The translations under genes and the position numbers were made by a program. A model generated the notes under the pieces. That model saw only the letters and a list, made by a program, of their open reading frames with translations, was not told the origin of the DNA and did no database searches. Below are positions 55,101 to 64,000 of a stretch of DNA of 64,000 nt, in pieces (position 1 is the stretch's first letter; each line of letters opens with the position of its first letter). This DNA comes from Alnus glutinosa (lineage: Eukaryota > Streptophyta > Magnoliopsida > Fagales > Betulaceae), in the NCBI RefSeq assembly GCF_958979055.1, contig NC_084892.1, forward strand, positions 191,001-255,000, written 5' to 3'.

Positions 55101-58100
55101 CAAAAAAACAGTGACCAATAATATCATATAAAATTCAAAGGTTGTAGATAGAACAGCAACCAGAAGAGATGCTCCTCGTCAAGAGTTAAGATTACCTGCT
55201 CAGCAGTATGAATTAAGACCGTTCCTTTTGTTTCAGTTGCAGATGTATCAACTCCACCGGCAAATACAGCAACCTAAAAGATAAACATCAACAGAAGATA
55301 AAATTTCCAATACCTGAATCAAAGGACTTTCCACATTAAATTAACACATAAAAAGAGTCAATGCGTCATAGAAAAAAAGACCAATACTGGGTGCTGTACA
55401 GAGTTAGCATCCCTAATTTCACACTTTTAGCTGATAAATGAGTTACAAGTCAGTTTTGATAAGAAACATTTGTCAAGAATTCAGTATTCAAAGAATCAAG
55501 CATGCAGAGAAATGATAAGTACACAAGCTGAGAATGTATATCCACGGTATTTATCAGCCTGTATAAGGAGTAAATTAGAATCTACCACAGCAGTGATTTT
55601 CAATTCTCAACCACAACCACAAGCTCAACAACTTAATGATAATATTGTTATCCAAATTTCTATAAGTAACAAGATATCTATGGCTAAAAGGACTGAAACT
55701 GCAAATCCAAGTTAGCCTAAAATTCTAAATTTCCAAAATATAAATCTAAATGCAGTATTGAAATATGTGTGGTACAGGAGCATAAATTATCAAAAATCAG
55801 ATACTGCAACAAATTAACCAGACAGACTAAAAAACAAAGTAAAAAGAACAAGATACCTCACTTATAGGTAAAGTTCAGTTGATAAAATAAAATGTTCTTT
55901 CTAGATCTCTTATAGTGCAACTGCCAACATACTTAACTAGTTCAATAAGTTTCTTGACAAGTAAAAAACTGCAAAACAAAAGAGTGAACCAAAATTGCAC
56001 TTGCAATCACATCACAACTTTCACATATCCATACCGGTTTATTTCTCAATATACCTTCAAACTGTGCTAGCCATTAGTGATATAACCCTTCAGCCTAGTA
56101 AACAACATCATAATAATACTAACAAAAAGCAAATACCAATGAGGTGTGAATAACCTACTTTTCTAATGTATCCAATTCATCATCTATGAACTTACCCAGG
56201 GATAAAAAAGGCTATGATCCATATTGTAGCTATTAATAGCCTCAATATTTCTAACAGTACAATTTGCATTGATTCAAGAGTGACAACAGAGGCTTGCTGA
56301 TTCCAATGAACATGAGAGCAGGTAAAGCTTAGAGAAGCTTAAGAAACAAAACCTTAAGCAGTTTTGTCCATCCATATCTCAACTCTAAACTTTTTTTGAT
56401 AACTAAGTTACTCTAAATTATCAGGCTACAGAGCATCTTGGGTTACCAGCCCCCCTAAAGAACCTAAAGAACATGAGGGCATGTAAAGCTTAGAGAAGCT
56501 TAAGAAACAAAACCTTAAGGACTCCATTAAACTGCTCTCACCCATATCACAACTCTGCATTATCAGACTACATGGCATCTTGGGCTAAGGTCACCCAAAA
56601 GAACCTAAAAAAGTACATAGTCTCTTTCTCTTGGCATAATGCATACATTCAGAAGGCACATAAATAGAAGATGGATAGCTCCAAAAAAAATGCGTAATGA
56701 TTCTATCCAGATATCCAGATATCCAGAAATGCAGATAGGATTATCCATGAAATCAGGACTGATCGTCACATACAGTAATGAATTTGAATTGGAAATCCTT
56801 AAGTGAAACTGCTAGATCTGACCTTGTAACATAATCACAATGGAGACTCCATATAAGTGATGACTTGATATTTCACATCACCCAGTTTCATTTATTTACT
56901 CTTGACTATGAGGTCCCTTCAATATCTCAACAGAATTACCTCAACCAGTGATCTGTTTGGAATATAAAATCTTAACACTAACAATGCAACCCTTAAAACC
57001 AGGACCTTTGTTTTGCAAATACAAAACACTGAAGCAAATTAAAACCAAATAACAAGAAGGAGGTCAGATTCCTGAGGTAATCGCAAAATATTTCATCCCA
57101 ACACTGAGTGTTCTATGGCCAGAGCTTCATCGTGTGTTCTTCCTTTTAAATAAAACTAAAGCATACAACAAGGAGTACTAACACCATTAAGGAAGAATAG
57201 AATATTCAAAAATGAATAACTTGACCAAAGTATTAAAAAATGAAAATATGCAACCTAGACAATCCAAAAGAATTCATGGAAATATTTATACTTTCAATGT
57301 GCAAGTGCATAACAGTGCTAACCTTTGCCTTCTCCACATACTTTATACTCCCCACAGCATCAGTTTTCAAAACCATACCACGAACAACAGTAGAATTATG
57401 CAAGCCACCTCCCAATAGCTTAGCAACACGGACATTATCCACATTGAAATTTGCTGGGTTTGTGGGGCACACTTGGATGCATGCCTATATCACCAAACAC
57501 CCCCCCAAAAAAAAATTGGTCAATCAGAACTTTCCGCTAAATTACTAAATAGAATAACTGGTCAATAACAATCAAAAGCAGGCAGGATATAATTACATCA
57601 GCAACAAGGGAGCACAAAATATCTTCTTGACCAAATTGCTTGCTAGCAACAGCAGCTTTCATTCGAGAAATGACTTGATCCTTATTACGCACATCCATAT
57701 TCTCAGAACCCTTCTCGACCAGTTCTTCTAAGATTTCAACTGCCTGAAAATTTAAAAGTAGAAAACATGAATACATTCAGAAACACTTGAACATAACACA
57801 CAAATCATCCACCCGAGTCAGAAGGCGTCAACAGACCTTATTGATCGCTTTGGTGTATCCACTGATTATCTCACTTGGGTGCAGGCCCATCCTTATAAGT
57901 TCCTCCGCATTTTGGAGGAGCTCGCCGGAAAAAGAAATCGTCAAATTAGCTCCATCCCCAATTTCCTCTTGTTGGGCCTTGCTCGCTAATACAAGAATCC
58001 TGGCAGCAGGATGCTGAACCTCGAGTTCATTCACAATAGTGGCAGCATCATTTGTGACAAAGAGCTTGTCCAAATGATTAATAACCATCTTGTTCATACC

Positions 58101-58945
58101 TGAATAAAAGATAATTCATAAGAACTACTTAACAATGTTCCCTATTTGGCATGACAATCCACTAACAGATCAAAGGCAGCATTAAAATGGCCAAAAAAAA
58201 CAGTAGCTAGTTTGACATTACTCGGCTCTACAGAAATGAGGAAAAAAAAGGGTATTTAATTCTGTGATCCCACAACTTTGATACTGAAGCAGACCCTACA
58301 TCTCTCAGCCCAGATGTATACATTGAAAGTATAAGACTTTCATGACTTCGAAACATTAATGTCTCTTCTCATTTCATATAAAAAATGCCAGTTCCATCCC
58401 AATTAGTACCAAGAAATTATGACTACTGCAACAATTGTTAGTAGCTACAATGCCGCAGTGGATTCAGGTGAAGCACTAGCTCTCCTCAACTTATTCATTC
58501 AGCTCGACTCTACAAAGTTCCACATTGAAATCGACATTTTTCCTTCAAAAGGTTGTAATCTTTTTGTGAATCTATGAAGCAAAAATAGCCCAAATACTTC
58601 AGAATTACACTAAATCCTTTCGATTTCAATCACTTTGTAAAAGTAGCCAATCACACAACCATAGTGACTCGCGCACACGCGCACAAAAAGCAAAAGAAAG
58701 AAATAAAACAGTTATCAGTAACAATGTCGTAGCGATATGTAAACTTGAATATCTCAATCCCTCCTTCTCTTGATAGCGAAAAAAGAAAAATGGATACCAT
58801 TGGGACCGAGAGAGGTCCGAGTTATAGCGGAAAGCTGCTTGCAGGCATCGATGTTCTTGATGACGGCTTCGTCGAGACCGGAGAGGTGTTTGTGGCCCTC
58901 TTTCAGCATCGATTGTATCCCGTATGACTGCATTTGTAACCCCAT
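49877..58945 (-). CDS. CCT8: CCT8, T-complex protein 1 subunit theta
   Basis: Thirteen exons join in frame: 58945-58798, 58099-57837, 57743-57597, 57484-57323, 55273-55196, 53249-53116, 52978-52906, 52814-52737, 52626-52504, 52347-52253, 52014-51805, 51133-51076 and 49945-49877, giving 545 residues. It is one of eight subunits of the cytosolic TRiC/CCT chaperonin that folds actin, tubulin and others using ATP. Group II chaperonin signatures are visible: SLGPNGMNKMV (nucleotide loop), TNDAATI, GDGANLTI, the LKISSKFELRRFC apical segment, VVLRGSTDSILDDLERAVDD and GAAATEIELA. It matches my memory of Arabidopsis CCT8 (At3g03960, about 549 residues). Introns 4 and 5 are about 2 kb each and hold repeats. 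The neighbouring YTH gene lies on the same strand, about 1.5 kb upstream. Confidence 0.96.
50440..50720 (+). repeat. Dispersed repeat, copy 2, in the last intron of CCT8
   Basis: It carries the same blocks as copy 1 at 46735-46990, including AGGGAAAAATGAA, GTTTCTACATCC and AAGGGTAAATTGCATTTCCCACC, in the same orientation. A GGTCAATTGCAATTGTCCACCTAAAC segment follows, as in copy 1. Confidence 0.65.
53600..54752. mobile_element. PIF/Harbinger-type non-autonomous element with GC-rich cargo in CCT8 intron 5
   Basis: Ends GAGCATC and GATGCTC are inverted and flanked by TAA on both sides (53597-53599 and 54753-54755), the target site typical of PIF/Harbinger. The outer parts are AT-rich. The middle (about 53850-54540) is unusually GC-rich for this window and has open frames of up to about 196 codons, none recognised. 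This looks like a 1.15-kb element that may have picked up host sequence. Confidence 0.6.
54987..55011. repeat. (GA)n microsatellite in CCT8 intron 5
   Basis: A run of about 12 GA units lies between the PIF/Harbinger-like element and exon 5. Confidence 0.85.
56308..56610. repeat. Tandem duplication in CCT8 intron 4; copy 1 carries a LINE-tail insertion
   Basis: Unit 1 (56308-56468) and unit 2 (56469-56610) share GTAAAGCTTAGAGAAGCTTA, AGAAACAAAACCTTAAG, CATAT...CAACTCT and GCATCTTGGG. Unit 1 has about 20 extra bases at 56390-56409 (T run, GATAACTAAGTT) flanked by ACTCTAAA at 56382-56389 and 56410-56417. Unit 2 lacks them. The extra piece therefore entered after the duplication. Confidence 0.75.
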
Positions 58946-59299
58946 TCTCGCTCAGATCTCCAAACCCTAACGCAAACCCTAGAGACAAATGCTTCTCTTC
59001 TTTTGTTCTTTTCGCTCTCTTCTTTCTCTCTCTTCTTCTAAGTACAAAACCCAGAAAGCCCTAGAAGTAGAACCCCTTCCTTTTTAGTAGCGCTACTACT
59101 ACTACTATGCAATGACGCGCTGGCCTTTTGAATTTTTTTATTTTTTTTTTTTGGTTATGATTACGCTTCGGCCTCTGCCCTTTGGCCTTTAGTTACTGCT
59201 AGTCTCAATTTGGTAATGTATATTTTAAGGTTTTTTATTTATTTTTTATTTGAAAAAATTATCAAATATATATTGAAAAGGGAAAATAAATAAAGAAAT

Positions 59300-59369
<70 letters not shown>

Positions 59370-60462
59370 GAGAAAACAAAAGACAAAAAATAAGAATTTT
59401 AACAAACGGGAGCTAAAATTATCCTAACCTTTTGAGTTAGTGGTAGGTTAAATATTAGATTTTACTATTTACCATGTCTTAATTAGGTGATTAGATATGG
59501 AAAAATACATTTAAATTCGATTGTCCTATAAGAAAAATGATCTAAAAATTTATCAGATTTTATAGATTGTCCAAAACTGTTAGCAATCTTATGATCAAAA
59601 TGAGCATGATTTAGATCAATGTCAAGACTTATGGTGAAATAAAAATTTGTAAATTTGTCATGTTTGAGGGGATGTGTAAAACAATCACGAGAGTAACCTC
59701 ATTAAATATTCATAATAACTCACATTATAAAAATAAAAACTTTCCATCTCACAAAATTATAATCATTTTTATTTTAAATGAAATAAAAAAGAACAATTTC
59801 ACGATTCAAATTTTATTTTGTTATATCTAACGATGAACATGATACAATGTCATTTTAAAATTCTAAATAACGTGGTAACATATTTACCGTGTGGCAACTG
59901 AAAGTATTTTAAATTATAAACAAAGTATGCTTTGATGATTGACTCTTAACAAATTAAAAAAGAAAAAAGGTAGGTAGATAGGATAAATGTAATTTTTCTA
60001 TTTTCCTTTTTATTAATTAATATTTCATGCTCTAGACATTGAGAGCCTGATCTAATTTCGTCATTATGAATCATCTTTAACCACACAAACATGTGTTTTC
60101 GTCAGCATAGAGAGCCTGATCTAGTTTTAGGGTGGACTTGGGAGTTTGCATCCTCCTACTCTCCTTCACAAAATTACTTGCACCAATAATAATACAAACA
60201 TGCACAGGAAAGCAGGAAAACGCAGAGACATCTTAAGCATATATATTTGCTTATACATGGCTCTCGAAGGCTGATACAAAAATCAAGGGAGAAAAAAGAA
60301 AACATCGATGGCTATTCAGCCCTTGACCAATTTTTATTGTTCAGACCCAGACACGAGTAATAAGAAGTCAGCCTTTGTGTGTGTATGCTATAATCAGCAA
60401 AACATGCACTACAATTCCATACCATTCACCTACTACAATACTACTCAAGTGAGCGTAACAGA
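58946..60462. other. CCT8 promoter and 3' flank of the YTH gene
   Basis: The CCT8 leader is CT-rich (GA-rich on the coding strand). A long TA microsatellite lies at 59306-59364. The rest is AT-rich with no coding gene I can support. The 3' UTR of the YTH gene should occupy the right end. Confidence 0.5.
59306..59364. repeat. (TA)n microsatellite
   Basis: An uninterrupted run of about 29 TA units, preceded by CACACA. Confidence 0.95.
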
Positions 60463-63400
60463 TTAGCAAGCCCCATTTGGAACAACTTCTTCTTCTGATG
60501 CTGCAGCAGCAGATCCTTTTTCTTCCGAAAGCTTTACATCCCCCTGTGCCTTAGCCAGTGCTGCTGCTTCTGTAGCCACTGGTTCCTTTATCGAAGTTGT
60601 GTCTGAAGATTTTGGCAACTTCTCTTTCCCTACATCTGTTACAGCATCACTAGGGTTCCCAACCTGTTATGAGAAAATATAAAATCTTAAAAGCCTGCTC
60701 AAATCACTGCAAGCTGCCTATGTATGTGCCTGTGTCACAGACACCAATGGATGCACACATGAAAGTTGTGCCGGTATCATATCTTGTGGTGCAATTCCAT
60801 CAAACACACAATTGTAATAATATTTGAGAAGGGAAATACCCGCAACTGAAGTTCTCAATTATAAGAAAAATTAATGAAATCACACTGCATACTTTTTTAT
60901 TTTTTATTTTTGAAAATATAAAAGGATAAAGGTCAAAAAAAAAACACAAAAACAAAAACAAAACAAAAGGGTATATCTTGCCTGAACTTGAGAGTCCTGT
61001 TGCTTAACCTTTCTTTCCTGTATTGTCCTCTGGCGAGCCTCGTAAAATCCAAAATCATCCAGGATGCATGTCTTGCTCAAATGACCCTTAAAGATTTTAA
61101 GAATTTGAATGCCCTGCTCAAACTTAACCTGTAGCAGCAAACAACCCCTTCAAATTTAGGAAACGACAATAGGAAAAGTAGAAATACCAAGAAAACATGA
61201 GAAAAATAGAGCAAGTGTAAGCATACACACACTCACCTCCTGCGTATCCCTGCTATTAGTGACAGGCTTATTCTCATTGTTTTCTAGTATTATGTGCCTC
61301 AACAAACTATTAGGAACATCCTTTATGGTATGCCACTTCACAGGGAAGCAACCATTCCACTTGTCCTGCTGCCAATATTCTACAGTTTTCTCAAAATTGA
61401 CAGGGCCAATCATCTCCGCTAAACCCACGAATTGCCCACTACTGTTGACCTATAATAACCATTTAAAAGGGAAAAAAATATAAGAGAGTTGGGACAAGGT
61501 AAAAACGAGAAAAAAAAATGCACTAGCAAAGTCAGTAGACGATACCAAACTACTCATACTTACAGAGAATAACAGAAATACAGGACAGCCACCAGGCTTC
61601 TCCTTAGATTCCTGATATGCCGTGTCCAACTTCTTATTGCCATTACGGGTACTGGCCCACACACCGTATTTGATACTTTTATGAACATCATCCTCACTAT
61701 AAGATTTAATAACAAAGAATTTTGCATCTGAATGGTCCTCAGGAAAATCTTCTCTATTGTACTCTTCCTTATTTGGAATTAGAGGCAAATTGTCCTCTTT
61801 ATTGTTGTTCTCAGTCAATGGCAGCTTCTGTTCTTTAACAGCTAATGTGATAGGTCCAAACCCGTTTTGATTCTTACTATCAAAACCCTTGGCTCTAGGT
61901 CCCTTACTCAGCTCATTTGCACCATCCAAATTCTCATTGCCATATCCTAAAGCACCATTGCCACAACCCCTCCGTTTATGCTTAATATCGAGACCCAGCC
62001 CACGCCCGCCTGTCCTTGAATCATAGCCAAAAGATCCAAAACCTAAACCACCTCCGAATGTATTTCCAAATTGGCCATACATCCCATTGCTTTGGTACAT
62101 TTGATTCGTGAATCCGGAAGCCAGGCCTAATCCAGATGCTGGTCTTGCATCATGCCAATTCTGCGATCAAATTGATGAACCCGATTATCAGTAAAATCAG
62201 ATAATTGAATAATGGGGAAAAAGAGAAGAATTTACATATGATTGGCACCAAACCACAGATTCACTAACCTAAAGATACAACATATCTATGGATATAGGAA
62301 AAGTTGGTCATATCACAGATCAAAGATCACAAGAAGCACCACATTAGCATATTGACAGATTGACAACACAAACAACATAAAAATTACGATAGTAAATTGG
62401 TTAAGATGGTTCTTGAATTACTTCCTCCCTATTTGTTGGGTGTAAAACCTTATTCGACCATGCTTGAATAACTTCAAGAAAAAAAATGATTATGCTCCAG
62501 CCTCCATTGACAATAAAAAGTAAATAGTGAACTTATAGTAATAAAGTAGCTCCCATACCATGAAATGTGGAAGACGACAAAGATTTTGATTCCTCCAAGA
62601 TGAGATGTTGTTGGCATGCATGAATGGCGAAGAAGACCGAGCACGCGCACCACGTTTGGACTGACCATCAGTAATTAGTGAGGTATTTGGCAACCTAATT
62701 TCATCAAAGCCAAATCTTGGATCTTGAGTAGGTAATGAAGGAAAACCCACAGGCGAGCCTCCCCTTTCATAAAAAGGGTATGAATTCCAAGATGAGTTTT
62801 GAACACTAGGTCTTTGTGCCTTCAAGCCACTCTTTTCATTTACACGTCCACCACTTGCTATAATATTAGGGTTTCCTTCAGCTGCTCCAACAGACAGAGG
62901 CACTTGATCAGCTGCAACAGAAGTTGAAATTTCTCGCTGAGGCATATTAACTTGGTTTGGTGGATAAGGCCTAGTAGTTTGAGCAGAGGGTTGATGATAT
63001 GGAATAGGGTACTGGTAATGTTGTGGCCCATAAAGTTGACCATCCTGCCCCATAGTAGGAGCAGGGGAACCAGGCGAGGGATACGTTGCATATGGTGAGT
63101 AACCATAACCTTGGTGATACATGAAAGAGCTATTATCACCATAAAGACTCTGTAAACCGCCCCAGAAAAGAAAACATCAGAAGCAATACTCAAACGACTG
63201 CCAAAATTCTGTTAAAGAAGAAAACATATTCCTGGTAACAAATACAACTTCTAAACAAATAGAAAAGAAAGGAGGAAAACAAAATATATGAAACCTTTAA
63301 AAATAAGAGAACAAAGCAAAATATGCTCGTCAAACCACCAGTTAGTTATATCCAAACATGCATATTTGAAATCAACTAACTTTCCATAAAATACAATGTG

Positions 63401-63988
63401 GAAGATTTTTATAAGTTTTTGATAAACCTCCAAATGTTTATTTAGTTTTTTTTTTTTTTTTTAAAAAAAAAGTTACTAATAATTATTGATTCAAAAAGGC
63501 AACTAAAAACCAGTTTCCCCTCGTTAGGAAAAGCTGACTTTGGAGTAGAAAAAAAAAATCAATAGACCACAAGGTAAATCAACAAAACCACAACCAAATT
63601 TAAGCATAAATACGAAGAACATAAAAAAAGCGTAATAGGTAGAACTTACATGAGCCATTCCACCTTCAGGATTGACATATTTAGAGTAGCCACTCCACTC
63701 ATTGCCTGGACTATCATAACCTGAAGGAACAGATCACACCGGCATGTTAAATTTCAGGTGAAAGAAAAATCATAGAATCGCGAATCTTCAAAAATTTAAA
63801 GTAAACACCCAATTTGAGAAATAAAAACCTTAAGAGAGACCTAATATAACATTATCCTGATAATAACAGCTTACCTTACCTCCATAATAATAGGTAGAAG
63901 GCTGGTATCCGATAGGGAAGTTGCTGGCGTTTGGGTTCAATGGCTTGGCCATACCCTTAACGGGGTCACTGGAATCCACCAGCCCATA
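60463..63988 (-). CDS. ECT-type YTH-domain m6A reader, 3' part (runs off the window)
   Basis: Seven visible exons join in frame: 63988-63880 (left limit inferred from an acceptor), 63720-63650, 63149-62559, 62160-61564, 61449-61237, 61128-60982 and 60663-60463. The 5' end lies beyond 64000. These are cytoplasmic readers of N6-methyladenosine in mRNA. The N-terminal part is rich in Tyr, Gly, Pro and Gln, as usual for prion-like regions. The YTH domain starts near [19 protein letters not shown] and continues through [58 protein letters not shown] to [10 protein letters not shown]; Trp residues in GVW and YWQQDKW belong to the methyl-binding cage. An Ala/Glu-rich tail ends the protein. The intron before the last exon has a GC donor (CAG|GCAAGA). 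It is likely related to Arabidopsis ECT1-ECT4, member not resolved. Confidence 0.92.
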
Positions 63989-64000
63989 CTACGCAGTAGA

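Noticed and set aside
1-64000. tRNA, rRNA, CRISPR or bacterial-type operon signals
   Set aside because: None were seen by eye. The window is nuclear plant DNA; a covariance-model scan would be needed to exclude small RNA genes in introns.

Overview
This 64 kb window is nuclear DNA of a flowering plant, most likely a woody rosid eudicot. The evidence is GT-AG introns with AT-rich interiors, organelle-targeted proteins, a DYW-class PPR protein, a GATA factor, a KASH-type nuclear envelope protein, chloroplast NDH assembly proteins and a YTH-domain protein. Long TA and GA microsatellites, MITEs, LINE tails and short LTR kin fill the gaps. No bacterial or organellar DNA is seen. Organism placement below 'rosid' is only a guess.

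Layout, left to right: a GPI-anchored beta-1,3-glucanase with an X8 domain (586-3515, +); a class I GATA factor (5224-6402, -); an organelle-targeted HNH endonuclease-domain protein with 7 exons (10252-17185, -); a Mutator-like element (17730-18977); two short-chain dehydrogenase/reductase (SDR) genes, one split by a composite insertion (19233-20774, -) and one intact (21860-22663, -); a repeat-rich gap; an intronless DYW PPR gene (27571-30807, -); ING2, a PHD-finger histone reader (31936-36535, +); a SINE1/SINE2-type ARM/KASH protein (38862-41471, +); a tandem pair of galactose-mutarotase-fold chloroplast proteins, PNSB2 (42059-43867, -) and a PNSB2/NDF5-like paralogue (44809-46577, -); CCT8, the theta subunit of the cytosolic chaperonin, with 13 exons (49877-58945, -); and the 3' part of an ECT-type YTH m6A reader running off the right edge (60463-63988, -). 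For each multi-exon gene, codon phases join cleanly and the joined protein reads through.

The genes are not an operon-like unit. From memory of Arabidopsis, the order YTH - CCT8 - SINE - SDR - SDR - GH17 resembles the At3g03950-At3g04010 interval, and the ING2/SINE pairing resembles At1g54385-At1g54390. The window may therefore keep an ancestral gene order that was split between two duplicated Arabidopsis segments.

The most unusual locus is the broken SDR gene. A 9-bp target duplication (TACTTCTGT, read on the minus strand) flanks a 573-bp insert made of a full MITE, a 311-bp inverted copy of the gene's own first exon and a partial MITE. The result is a near-perfect 311-bp palindrome in coding sequence around a 152-bp MITE loop. 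If transcribed it would fold into a long hairpin, the kind of structure proposed as the birth of siRNA/MIRNA loci. A second theme is a set of very short (about 18-60 bp) insertions of LINE-like 3' tails with clear target duplications; one sits in one copy of a tandem duplication whose other copy preserves the empty site.
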